Positions 32,803-43,483 of a DNA stretch of 64,000 nt are shown here, one piece after another; the first letter of the stretch is position 1, and every line of letters starts with the position of its first letter. The stretch is taken from contig FYEU01000312.1 of the NCBI GenBank assembly GCA_900188575.1, positions 909,535-973,534 of the forward strand, read 5' to 3'. Position numbers and translations under genes: made by a program. Source of the DNA: Geosmithia putterillii (taxonomy: Eukaryota > Ascomycota > Sordariomycetes > Hypocreales > Bionectriaceae). The notes beneath the pieces are model-generated. The model was not told the DNA's origin. It saw nothing but the letters and a program-made list of their open reading frames with translations, and did no database searches.

Positions 32803-35025
32803 ATGACGGGTACCGCAAGTTCCGCGCCTGCGTCGGCGACACTGTCTTTGTCGACGGCCAGGCCATACGCCTACACCTTTGACCCGCGAGCCACAGCGCT
32901 CGTCCTCATCGACCTACAGCGCGACTTTGTCGATCCCGACGGCTTCGGGGCCGTCCAGTGCGGCGATCCCGCGACTTTCGCGCCTGTTCGCTCCGTGGTG
33001 ACCTCGGCTGCCGCAGCACTTTCAGCGGCGCGCACACTGGGTCTCTCCGTCTTCCACACGCGCGAGGGCCACGAGCCAGACCTGTCGGATCTGAGTGCTG
33101 CCAAGAAGAACCGGCAGCTCGATGCCCCCTCGGGCCACCACACGTTGGGCATTGGTGATCGCGGGCCCATGGGCCGGCTGCTCGTGCGTGGCGAGTACGG
33201 GCACGATATCGTCGACGAGTTGAAGCCGCTGCCCAGCGAGGTAGTCGTCGACAAGAGCGGCAAGGGCTCCTTCTGGTCAACCGACTTCCACAGGAAACTC
33301 ATGGCTCGGCATGTCACGCACCTGATCCTCTGCGGCGTTACGACCGAGTGCTGCGTCACCACGACGGCGCGCGAGGCCAACGACCGCGGGTTCCAGTGCT
33401 GCATCCTCCAGGACTGCGCGGCGGGTTTCGACTCGCTGTTCGTCAAGGCGTCGCTCGATATGATCTGCTCGTTTGATGGGCTGTTTGGGTTTGTCGCTGA
33501 GAGCGCGGAGCTGCTTGCCTCGGCAGACAGGGTAAGACAGGCACACGTGAACGAGGCCAGTACGCCGCCGCCAGAGTGGGACAGCCAGACCTTTAACCTA
33601 TCCACGCTGTCCGGTTTGTATGGAAGGGGCGCCCTGACACCGACGAAGGTTGTTGAAGCTGCGTACAAGAGGATCCGCGCGTACGATGACCCGGCTGTCT
33701 GGATCTACATCAGGCCAGAGGAGGATGTACTGGACGAGGCGAGATCCCTGGAGGAAGAATATGCAGATAAAAAGCCGGAGGATCTGCCTCTTCTCTACGG
33801 GACCACGTATGCTGTCAAGGACAACTTTGATGTCGCCGGCATGGAGACAACAGCCGGCTGTCACGAGTACGCATACATTGCCAAGGAGACGGCACGGGCC
33901 GTAGAGCTCCTGCGTGATGCGGGGGCCATTCTGATTGGCAAGACCAACATGGACCAGTTCGCCACGGGGCTCAGCGGCTGTCGCTCGGTGTACGGAACGC
34001 CTCGGAGTGTCTTTGGCCGCGGCAGTGGTAATGACAGTGGCGGGTACATATCTGGCGGGTCGTCCTCGGGGTCCGCCGTCGCCGTCGCAGCCGGGCTTGT
34101 CAGTTTCTCGCTGGGGACCGACACGGCCGGCAGCGGGCGTGTGCCGGCCGCGCTCAATGGTATCGTCGGCTACAAGCCCACCCGGGGCACCGTCTCCGCC
34201 CGGGGCATCGTCCCCGCCTGCCGCAGCCTCGACACGGCGTCTGTATTCGCCTCGTCGGTGGGCGACGCAGAGAAGGTGTGGCGCGTTCTCGATCGGTACG
34301 ACGCCGCCGACGTGTACGCCAAGCTTCCCTCGGAGCTACCCCTCTCTCTTGTCGACTACCGGGCTCTATCCGTGTCGGGATTCCGGTTTGCGGTACCCCC
34401 GGAATCTGTCCTGGAAGCAGCGTGTATCACGCCGTCGTACCTGGAGGCATTCCACACGGCCGTGTCTGTGCTCGAGGCAATGGGCGGGGACAAGGTCCGA
34501 CTTGATGACGTGGCCTATGAGCCTTTCCTGGTGGCCACAGAGCTTCTGTACAACGGGAGTCTGGTCACAGAGCGCATCTCGTGCATCGGCCATGACTTCC
34601 TCTCGAGTCAGCTCGATAAGCTGCATCCGACGACGAGAGCTCTCCTCGGCCGGGTTCTCGATGGGTCCATGCCATCGAAGCCGTGGGACGTCTTCTCCGA
34701 CCAGGCGGCGCAGCGCAAAGCTACACTGCAGGCCGCCGACCTGTTCGCTCCTCAGCAGGGCAAGGGCAGGATCGATGTGCTGGTTGTGCCGACGGTGCCG
34801 TGCCACCCCACTGTTGCCGAGATGGAGGCTGATCCGATAGCACTGAATGCCAGGATGGGCGAGTTCACGCACTTTGGCAACGTGCTCGATCTGTGCGCCA
34901 TCAGCGTCGGCGCGGGTGTCGTGGATGGGGGCATGCCCTTTGGTATAAGCCTGGCGTGTGCGATGGGACTAGACGGGCATATGTTTAAAATAGCTCAAGC
35001 ATTTGAGGAGGCTCTGAAACAATAG
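32803..35025 (+). CDS. Fusion: isochorismatase-like (biuret/ureido) hydrolase + allophanate hydrolase-type amidase
   Basis: Single exon, 740 aa. Residues 25-240 are an isochorismatase-like cysteine hydrolase with the complete triad D37 (LVLIDLQRDF), K151 (VVDKSGKGSF) and C184 (GVTTECCV). This group includes biuret hydrolase BiuH and ureidoacrylate hydrolase RutB. Residues 265-740 are an amidase-signature domain with K339 (YAVKDNFD), cis-Ser S420 (ISGGSSSGS) and nucleophile S444. The stretch around S444, LGTDTAGSGRVPAALN followed by VPACRSLD, is the hallmark of allophanate hydrolases (AtzF, DUR1,2). Thus one chain could convert biuret (or a ureido compound) to allophanate and then to ammonia and CO2. 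The C-terminal domain found in AtzF and urea amidolyase is absent. The gene has no intron, unlike its two neighbours. Exact first substrate is inference. Confidence 0.87.
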   Translation: MTGTASSAPASATLSLSTARPYAYTFDPRATALVLIDLQRDFVDPDGFGAVQCGDPATFAPVRSVVTSAAAALSAARTLGLSVFHTREGHEPDLSDLSAAKKNRQLDAPSGHHTLGIGDRGPMGRLLVRGEYGHDIVDELKPLPSEVVVDKSGKGSFWSTDFHRKLMARHVTHLILCGVTTECCVTTTAREANDRGFQCCILQDCAAGFDSLFVKASLDMICSFDGLFGFVAESAELLASADRVRQAHVNEASTPPPEWDSQTFNLSTLSGLYGRGALTPTKVVEAAYKRIRAYDDPAVWIYIRPEEDVLDEARSLEEEYADKKPEDLPLLYGTTYAVKDNFDVAGMETTAGCHEYAYIAKETARAVELLRDAGAILIGKTNMDQFATGLSGCRSVYGTPRSVFGRGSGNDSGGYISGGSSSGSAVAVAAGLVSFSLGTDTAGSGRVPAALNGIVGYKPTRGTVSARGIVPACRSLDTASVFASSVGDAEKVWRVLDRYDAADVYAKLPSELPLSLVDYRALSVSGFRFAVPPESVLEAACITPSYLEAFHTAVSVLEAMGGDKVRLDDVAYEPFLVATELLYNGSLVTERISCIGHDFLSSQLDKLHPTTRALLGRVLDGSMPSKPWDVFSDQAAQRKATLQAADLFAPQQGKGRIDVLVVPTVPCHPTVAEMEADPIALNARMGEFTHFGNVLDLCAISVGAGVVDGGMPFGISLACAMGLDGHMFKIAQAFEEALKQ

Positions 35026-35568
35026 TAATAAACATGGTTGGTGTTAATTCAAGATTTTCTGATGTTTCCATCGTGACCCTACGCGGAGCCAGCGAGTGGC
35101 CAGTGTTGCGGGAAGGTGCGCTGGGACTGGAAGGAAGGAGCGTACGGGTCGGTATTTGGGCAGCCCTCCAGGCAACCCCCAGAAGACGAAAACCAAACTT
35201 CATACAATCGCCTACTACTCACGGACGGTACATTTAGTCGTCCTCGATACAGGTGCGAGGCATCAATCATATTCGACATAAAGACTTCTAGAATGCTTTG
35301 AGCTTTGACACTGTCGCCCTTCCGAGTTCCAGACCATCAAGGCGGAACCACTTTTCCCATCTCCATGGCGGAAAGTCAATCACGATGATGCACAATGAAT
35401 CATACGCATCAGCGAACACAGGTGGAGCTCTCATTGATCTTAGCCCCGCCGAGACTAAAATGAAGGATCTTGATTCTACAGACTAATACAGCTACATGAT
35501 CAGCTTGACAACCGGCTCTCCTTTGCGACTGCTTTCAAGTAGAGATTGCGACGCTTACGACAATCACC
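35026..35568. other. Spacer before the PRISE reductase gene
   Basis: 543 bases without a supported gene; small frames only. No GATAAG word is seen here, in contrast to the two upstream promoters. Confidence 0.5.
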
Positions 35569-37172
35569 ATGAGCGGCACCAGCTCGAACCATGCCATCGT
35601 CTTTGGTGCCTCCGGTCTAATTGGCTGGGCAGTCGTTGACCAACTGCTGCGATGCTACCCAACCGTCGATACATTTTCCAAGGTCACTGCCGTTACGAAC
35701 CGGCCCGTGAACGAGTCGGAGTGCTTCTGGCCGGCCCCAAGTCCCACGACCCCCGCTCTCCAGCTGGTCTCCGGTCTTGATCTTGCGAACGGCGACGGGT
35801 CTACGTTGGCTGCTTGCTTGAAAGAGTCGGTCAAGGATGTCGACTCTGTCACGCACGTTTATTACCTGGGTGTGTACATGCCCGTCGGATTCCTGATGGC
35901 CTCTACTGGGGTGTTGCTAACAATACCGCAACTGTTCCTCCATGCTAATATGTGTACATGTAGTCTTCGCCGCGGTAGATGACGACATCAAAGAGGTTGC
36001 CCTCAACCGCCGGATGCTGAAAAACGTCGTCGACGCTCATACACTGCTCAGCCCTAATTTGCAGTTTGTAGCCGTCCCCGGAGGCACAAGGGTAAATCAT
36101 CCAATCCCATGATACATGCATGGTGGACGGGAATCCGGCAGAGATTGGCTGATCTCGCAATATTTCCGGCAATAATACCCCGTACCTGTACTGACCATGG
36201 TGGAACAGGGCTATGGCATCTACAACCCCGGCGGCACCTTCACGCCTCCATTGACTGAAGACATGGTCAACAATCTGCCAGAAGACTACGCAAAGACAGT
36301 CGTGTACCCGGCCAACCGAGAACTCTTGACTGCGGCAAGCGAGGGCAAAAAGTGGACGTGGTGTGAAGTCTGCCCCGACACAATTGTAAGTACATTTTCG
36401 TCCGTCCATACTATGTCCGTAAGCACGGCAACGTTGGTCGGGTCGGGTGCATGTGCACATTGGCTGAAGGCTTCAATGTGCTAACATGAGCGGCCAATCC
36501 AAGGTTGGCTTCACGCCCAACGGCTCACAGTTTAGTCTCGCTCTCCACTGGGCGCAGTACTTATCGCTGTATGCCTACCGCCACGGCGTCGGTCCATTTG
36601 CCAGCCCCGGCGGGCGCGCGCCGTCCGCTGATCCTGTTGAGGTTCGCTTTCCCGGAAATACGACCGGCGCAGACGCTCTCTTCTCTCCCGTGACCAATAC
36701 GGTGCTCGCACGCTTCGTGATTTACGCCTCGCTGCATCCCGATACCTGCGGGAACGGCCGCCTCTTCAATGTCGCTGACCACGCGACGCCCACAACGTAT
36801 CGCGACATATGGCCGAGGCTGGCGCAGTGGTTCGGCCTAGTGGGCGTGGGACCCCGGATCGATCAAGGCGGCTCTGGCAGCAACTCCCTCGCGGTCGGCC
36901 AACTCCCAGAGAAAGATGATCTCGAGGTGATGCCCTCTGAATATGTTGTCAGGAACCAGAAGTGTTTTGATGAGTGTGGCCGCCATAAGGCTACAACTCG
37001 GGGGGTTGGTATCGGCAGTCGGCAGCTGGACAGTGTGGGCTACTGGCTCACGTTTGATAGACAGCTGAGTTTGGATAGGTTGCGGAAGACGGGATTCGAG
37101 GGCGACAGGGATCCCGCATTGGGCTGGTTGGAGACATTTGACAGGTTTAGAAAGGCCGGTCTATCTCTCTGA
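35569..37172 (+). CDS. PRISE-type short-chain reductase (progesterone 5-beta-reductase/iridoid synthase-like)
   Basis: Four exons, 35569-35869, 35964-36091, 36209-36385 and 36504-37172, give 424 aa. The Rossmann start is VFGASGLIGWAVVDQL, and the later CEVCPDTIVGFTPNG corresponds to the RPxxIxGFSP signature of the PRISE group, which reduces enones with NADPH. In the plant enzymes a catalytic Lys sits in TGxKHY; here the matching place reads GGTRGYGIY, with R143, so the standard mechanism may be altered. A Tyr (Y176, VVYPANRELL) could be the partner residue. Placement downstream of the nitrogen genes is suggestive, but its promoter lacks the GATAAG pair, so membership of that group is uncertain. 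Confidence 0.82.
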
Positions 37173-37631
37173 GTTGAGGTCTTGGAACTGACATCTTGCT
37201 ATTGTACATCAATCGAGGTTATCATGAGTCGGTTACTCCGTTACTCCGTGGCACGGAATCCGGCAAGGCAGAGTGCTCCGTTGGTGAAGACAGCGTCGTC
37301 TGGATTGGTCCGACACCTGCAAGCTACTTACACGCAAGGATCTTTTATGCAAGCCACGGGAATCCTCCGGACCTTTGGACCACATTCGGATTCATAGCGA
37401 GCCGCAAATGGACCAGGAGCACGCGACAAAGGCAAGATGAATTGCGACCCTCAGTCAAGGGAGTTGGGTCTGTCGCCCGTATATCAAGAGGATGCCCTGG
37501 TTGAATGGGGTTTTGGCCATCTGCATCGTCATTTGCCTCTCGACAGCGAAATCCGGCAACACATGTCGCCCGAAGAACAATCTACCCAGCCATCTTGCGA
37601 TTGGAACCCTAGCTTCGAAAGCTAATATATA
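37173..37631. other. Spacer, possible missed 5' exon of the next gene
   Basis: Short frames only. Because the next gene appears to lack a signal peptide, an upstream exon could lie here, but I could not identify one with confidence. Confidence 0.4.
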
Positions 37632-38788
37632 ATGAGTACCACCGACGACAATACCCTCGACACAGGGTACTTTAGAACGGTCGGGTACTTTACAACGGTC
37701 GGGTCCTCAGGTTAGTTGAAAACCAGTTCCAAGAAATCAAGGCTTCAGCTCATCGCTGCCAAACGCGATACATTTGGAAATCCCAGTATCCATTCTACTC
37801 GATGCTAATCAAATAACAATTCTCTCTAGAGGTGACCCAGCTATATGTAACTAACCTTGAGTGGGTCACATCAGACAGCATCGCCGGCACCTGCACCACA
37901 GACGACGTGGAACAATGCACACTGGCGACGGGTTGTAGCGGCAACACACTCCTGTACCAACAAGGCCTGCAGTTTAACTGGTATGAAAGCCTCGCCCCGG
38001 GCGTCGCTCGCACCGAGAGGTGTATGATGCCGGAACTATGATGGGTCTTTATACTAGCTGACATTGAAGATCTCCCGGCTCTCTCCAGCGAAGACACCAC
38101 CTCCACTTGCTCCGCATTCGTCATCTACAAGGCCTGGCCCTCGGAGGGTCCCTCGGCGACCAACTATGCGTGCCACGCAAATTTCCCCGTCAACACCCTC
38201 TGGCAGGAATCTCCCGTGTTCGACGCGACTACGACGCAGTCCACCACGCCCGAGCCCATCTCTCTAACTGAAGCCTTCGAGACTGTCTCCCCCACGACTG
38301 CCCCATCCACGATTGCCTCGTCCACCGCCACCGCCACCAGTACCACGACAGACGATCCCAAGCCTCATCCTGGCTTGCCGGCGGGGGCCATCGCGGGCAT
38401 CGTCATCGGGGCCGTGGTAGCTTTAGCCCTCTTGGCCGTCGGCGCGATCCTCTTTTGGAGGAGGCGGAATCGCCTCAGGACGACGACGACGCCGACGCCC
38501 GCGCCCGGGCAGGCTCCTCCGGAGGGATATCACTACACTCCTGAGATGCAGCAGGACTACGTCTCGCCCGATATCCAGCAGGGCTATGGCTCTCCTGAGA
38601 TCCAGCAGGGTTACGACTCTCCTAAGACGCAGCAGGTCTTCGGCTCTCCTGAGACGCAGCAGACGCACGAACTTCCGGGTTCTTTCCAAGAACACAGAAT
38701 CTCCGAGCTTCCCGGCGACAGGCAGACGTATTCAGCACTCGGTCCGTCTGAGATTGAGTCGGGGGAGAGACAGGAGGGGCAAAAGTGA
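37632..38788 (+). CDS. Single-pass membrane protein with Ser/Thr-rich stalk and repeat tail
   Basis: Exons 37632-37710, 37830-37980 and 38089-38788 join in frame to 309 aa. Residues 1-120 form a Cys-containing ectodomain (GTCTTDDVEQC, NYACHANF). A Ser/Thr/Pro stalk (123-168) and a membrane helix (about 174-199, AGAIAGIVIGAVVALALLAV) stopped by WRRRNR follow. The cytoplasmic tail has five imperfect 8-residue units of the type SPEIQQGY (roughly 222-262). The architecture resembles fungal wall-stress sensors or Mid2-like proteins without a known domain. No signal peptide is present in this model, so the true N-terminus may be in another exon. The first exon carries an 18-base in-frame duplication (GYFRTV, GYFTTV). 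Function is not recognised. Confidence 0.6.
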
Positions 38789-39098
38789 TTCGTAGCAAGA
38801 GAGGACTGGAAATGTCGATGCCTATGTGCGTCCAGAAGCTCAAGACAAGGTCGATGATACCTATAGAACGCGGTTTCCCTGATCGAGACGGTCTGAAATA
38901 GTAAAACCATACCCATTTTCAATCTTGACTTCAACATTCCCTTCTTTAAGCATATATGTGCAGTATCATGAACTGATGCCGTTTTAACCAAAATACATGT
39001 ACATACATGTACCTTGCGCCCAGATGCACATATACCAAACGCCAGACGGTCGCACCGCCGGCCTCATCGCACACCGACACTTTCTCCCCAAGACCAAA
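38789..39098. other. Short spacer with TACATGTA words
   Basis: 310 bases without a gene; TACATGTA occurs at 38994 and 39004, just before the kinase-like gene. Confidence 0.5.
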
Positions 39099-40236
39099 AT
39101 GCCCCAGAACGGCCTTGCATCGCCGCTGCTCACCAGCCCGTGGCTCCTCTGGGCCACCGGGACCGGCCTGCTCGTCTCGACTCTGCTCTATCGCGGCACC
39201 TACCGTGAGGTTAGCAGAGAGCCTGCTTACGCCGCGGCCACAGAATATTCGTCGAATCCATGCTAACTGTCTGTCGACGCAAGTTTACTCATGAAGCCTC
39301 CGGCTTCTTCTACGACTACGGTCCCCCGACGTGGGTCCCGGCCAGGCCACCCCACCGCCGCAGCAACCCCGCCCTCGGCGTATCCGCTACGTCTCCGTGC
39401 CCGGAGAATGGGAGCGGGCCCGGTTCCCCCACTGGCCGGAATCCAAGTTTCAAGTTCCCGACTCGGCCCCTGACGGGACAATCTACTACATCACCAGAGG
39501 GCACTTCGTCCGGATGACCGCCATGGCGCTGGTCGAGAAGCTTCCGTCCGGCGACATCTCCAAGACGCCGCTTCCCAATCCGTACCATCCCAGGCAGGAA
39601 CAGGAGGCCCGCAATCGCATGGAGCACGAACACATGGTGTACCTCTTGCTTGGGTTAGACAATGCACACATCCCCAGACTCCGTGGCTGGGATGGCACGT
39701 CTAGAACCCTGGTCCTCGAGAACCTCAGCCGAGGTGGTCTCGAGATGTACATGAGAGAGCATGCCGACGACGTCCAGCCCCAGACCCGCATCAAGCGGGC
39801 ACTTCAGGCTGCTCAGGAACTCCGCAGCCTCCATAGCGTCGGAGTCGTCCACCAGGACGTCCATCCGAGGAGCTTTCTCCTGGATGACGCCTTGGACCTG
39901 CGTATCTACGACTTTGCGGGCAGCTCGTTTCCCGGGAATGCCACAACGGCGTGTGCCCCGGGGCCACGGTACCAGGCTGGGCCGTGGCCCCGCGACTACG
40001 TGCCTACCCAGATGGACGACATTTTTGCCCTCGGGTCGGTGCTTTACTTCATCATCACGGGCTGCAAGGTGTACGCCGAGCTTGGCGATGACGACGACGA
40101 GATCGAGCGTCGCTTCATGGCACGGGATTTCCCGCCCACAGATGGGTTGGCTTGTGGCGCTGCCATCGAGAGCTGCTGGCGAGGGGGACTCTCCAGCGTG
40201 GAGCATGTTGAGGCCATGCTTTCTCACAGCAAGTGA
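39099..40236 (+). CDS. Membrane-anchored protein kinase-like protein, probable pseudokinase
   Basis: First exon 39099-39209 encodes a membrane anchor (residues 14-30, SPWLLWATGTGLLVSTLLY). The second runs to 40236 from 39364 or, equally in frame, from 39346, giving 327 or 333 aa. The C-lobe is recognisable: VVHQDVHPRSFLL replaces HRDxKxxN, and LRIYDFAGSS replaces the DFG metal-binding loop with DFA. The later MDDIFALGSVLYFIITG matches DxWSxGxxxxE. There is no clear glycine loop, and the VAIK lysine is doubtful (LVEKL). Loss of canonical Asn and Gly suggests little or no phosphotransfer. Similar kinase-like proteins are abundant in filamentous fungi. The intron acceptor is the main uncertainty. 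Confidence 0.65.
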
Positions 40237-40317
40237 TGTCTCTATCTCCAGACGGAGCTGAAATAGGTGATTGTATTGATACATGTAGACTGCATATAAA
40301 CTTAGCTATTTGCGGCT

Positions 40318-41575
40318 TTATCCATCCACGCTCCCTCCGGTGAGCTGGGCCCTGAACGCCGTGATAAACGCACCCGGGTTCTCCCCATTGAGCATCGAGT
40401 CATTCATCTGGTTCCCATCGACTACCAGCGCCTTACCCCTCGGCACCATATCCCTCTCATACTCCTCCACCGCAGCCGCCAGCCCCTGCAGCCCATGCTC
40501 CGCAATCCTGTCCGCGAGCGCCATAGCATCCGTCATGCCGCAGTTGACACCCTCCCCATTCGGTAGGGCCAGGTGCGCGGCATCGCCGGCCAGCACAATC
40601 CCCCGGACTGTCTTGCTGTGGCCCGAAATTCCGTCCGGCGGGAGATAGTACAGCGGCCAGCTGCGGAAGTTGTCCAGATGGCCAATCATGTGCCTGTACT
40701 CTGGGGCCCAAGAGGCAAAGTGGTCGTCCGAGAGCATGAGGCGCCGCAGACTCTCGGCGTCGTGGGTTCCGACGACGCTGTGGGAGAAGGTCTCGTCGGC
40801 TAGAACCTCGAGGTACACTCTGTAGGAGCCGTCTCCCTGTCTCTGGATGACAATGTTTCTGTTGTCGCCGAGCGCCAGCATGAGGCCCCGGCCGGCCTTG
40901 TTGCTCGCCCAGTCAAATACCGGGCTGGCCTTCTCGATGCGGGCCTCAATGTACAGCTTTCCTGAATGGACGGGCTTTTCATGAGTGACCTACACATACA
41001 GTTTAGCGACGGGCCCTATAATGACAGGATGTGGTCTCGTAGACTACATAACTAGAATGATCACTCACCAACGCTCTCACTTTGCTCCACGCGCCATCTG
41101 CACCGACGACGAGCTTGAACCCCGTCTCGGTCGAGCCGTCGGCGAAACGCAGCACTGGCACGCCGTTGTCGTCGAGCGCCATGCTCTGCAGACCGTTTCC
41201 CCACTTGATCTTCTCGGCGGGGATCGAGTCGAGGAGGATCTGACGCAGGGCGGCACGGTCAATCTCCGGACGGTCCTCATCCTCCCCGCCGTCGAGAAGC
41301 TCGTCCAGCTCGGTGAGCCGCCCGCCGTCCGCGTCGTAGATCCGGAAGCCCTGGTCGTCGTACCGGGCGTGGTTTTTGAACTGGTCGAACAGACCGCACT
41401 CCCGTAGCGCCTTCTGCCCACTCTCTGGGTGGATGTCCAGGCTGCCGCCTGCGCGATTGGGTGCGTCGATTGTGTCACGCTCATACACGACGTAGTCGAT
41501 GCCCTTGCACTGCAGTAGCCGGGCGAGGGTCAGCCCGGTGGGGCCCGCGCCGATGATGGCAATAGGTGGCGGCAT
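40318..41575 (-). CDS. FAD-dependent aromatic/polyketide monooxygenase
   Basis: Two exons, 41069-41575 and 40318-40989, give 392 aa. The FAD-binding signatures are all present: IIGAGPTGLTLA (G9, G11, G14), VVGADGAWSKVR, and VLAGDAAHLALPNGEGVNCGMTDAMALAD. This is the class A flavoprotein hydroxylase fold (TetX, salicylate hydroxylase-like), acting in the cytosol with NAD(P)H and O2. The substrate cannot be read from the sequence. No biosynthetic backbone enzyme lies nearby. Its 3' end faces the kinase-like gene with 81 bases between stop codons. Confidence 0.9.
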
Positions 41576-42311
41576 TGCAAAAGGCTTACAAGAAGAGAGA
41601 AGAAAGCTGAATAAGATGAAGGGTCTGTCTCTTGTTGAGATGAGATTCGCTCTTTGCCATTTATATTAATGCCTTGCACGCAGCCTCCGGGTTCCGGACT
41701 ATGACGAAATGTCCGGCAGTGCACGGCGGACATGTAAGTTCTGGTGATCTCGGGACTTTGCAACTACCGCGTCTACAAGTGGCTTCGATAGCCTTGGTTC
41801 GCCACGGAGCTTATTGGCGGCTTCGGGCTTACCCGCCACCATTGCAAACTGGCTACACCACACCATCTCGTGCGGAGAAAGGCTCCGGGATGGTTTTTTC
41901 TGATAGGACGGGCATCACAGAGTACCAGGAGGAGATTCTCGAGGTGTTTCAAAGAGGTATCATTGTCATACGCAGTCACACATTCGCTCGTCCTCTTCAT
42001 CCCCTCCCCCGCTCATCACCACGTAGTATCCCATCGTGGAACACCACATACATGCTGATTTGTTAGGAGCGCAGATCTAGGCCATGATGCTACGTTGACG
42101 TGGTGCGATATGGCATCAGTACGGCAGCTGCCGGGCGACCAGGAATCTTCTTCACATGTCACTCTTAGATGAACAAATAGGCCAGTCTCCCCTCGTCGAG
42201 TTGTCCAGAAAGGCTGCCCAAGAACTGCATGTAGAAAGCCTTTCACCTCTCGCACAAGCTGAGATCGACCAACTTGCTGGAGCCATAACCTAGACTGAAA
42301 AAGCAGAGAGC
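41576..42311. other. Divergent spacer
   Basis: 736 bases between divergent genes. No gene, repeat or RNA is recognised. Confidence 0.5.
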
Positions 42312-43107
42312 ATGGACCCAAGGATGGGGGCCGAGAGCCTCTCCTCTGATATTGCCTACGCCCTCAATACCTCAGGAATCCCGTGTCTTCTTTGGAGCCA
42401 GTGCCTGTTGCTGGCACACGGAATTCCCATTGACGTTACCGTTAGGCCTTCCTGCAGATACACCTCCCTTGAGCGCGATGTTGAAAACTTCAGATCACTG
42501 ACTTACCATGCCTTCCCCGACGCAGAACATCGAGCTCATCGTTGACGACCAGGACATGGACCGCGCTAGGCACGTCCTGGCCAGGCTTGAGAATCTCGCC
42601 GTATGCGAAGATGAGACATGCCCCAGGGGGGTACGGCCGCATCCCACGCCGGAACCCGTGATCCACGGGCACATCCCGGCCTCTGACATCACCGTCGGGC
42701 TATGTTTGTATAGCGAGACTGTGCCGTGGGTCATCCCTCCGCTGCGGGACTGCCTCCTGCGACCGACGGCGGAGTCGATTCGGCCATTCTTCTCCGTCGT
42801 ACCGAATTATTCAACACTGCTTATGCCGCGTCGGGGATACCACCCCGGGCGAAGCAGCGGGGATGAGCATCCGCTTGTCGCGCTTCACTCCTCTTTCATC
42901 GTCGAGTCGTATATGCACATCTGCGGTCGGGAGGCGTGTCGGACGAACTCGACAATGACCGGGTCCATGGTGGCATACTTGGACATATGTCTCATGCACG
43001 GTGGCGAGGTAGACATGACCGAAATAGTCCCTGGGCTCAGGGAGCTGTTCCTGGCCACGACGATACCGCCAGACAATACGGAGCCGGATTCGAGGCGTGG
43101 GCCGTAG
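42312..43107 (+). CDS. Fungal protein of unknown function, possibly nucleotidyltransferase-fold
   Basis: Two exons, 42312-42440 and 42526-43107, join IPCLLWSQCLLLAHGIPIDVT to NIELIVDDQDMDRARHVLARL, giving 236 aa. An alternative donor at 42435 would drop two residues. The order of a buried strand-helix, then a D-x-D-like IELIVDDQD, recalls the minimal nucleotidyltransferase fold of small fungal orphan proteins. The active-site pattern is not convincing, so I assign no activity. No signal peptide or membrane segment is present. Confidence 0.6.
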
Positions 43108-43483
43108 CGCACTTCAGTTGATAGCTGCGAGAGAAGAGGCGTGGGGGTTTTCGCTAAGATGCAGGGAGATCATTTCACTTTTTTTTTCTAAATGAAATAT
43201 GAGCCATATAGAAGCCTTGGTATTGAGGGGGAATGATAATCGTATTGATTGCTCAATGATGGAAGAGAAGAAAGAAAAGAGATGTAGAGCAAGTCCCGGT
43301 GAAGCCACCAAAGTTGATGCATATTGATGACTAATTTTCGGTGAAGGCGTCGACACCGAAGCTCTAGGTCAGGCACAATGGCTCACCGAGCTCAATGTTG
43401 ACCGTGGGCATTTTGGGAGCTCACGACCAAGCTCCCTCTCCCCCCTCCCCTCGACTGTCGCCGTCAGCAATGCGGGTGTCACA
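43108..43483. other. Spacer
   Basis: 376 bases without a supported gene; the right end is the probable leader of the dynactin gene. Confidence 0.5.

Noticed and set aside
37182..37625. Short frames after the PRISE gene
   Set aside because: No domain; could include a missing exon of the next gene, but no reliable splice join was found.
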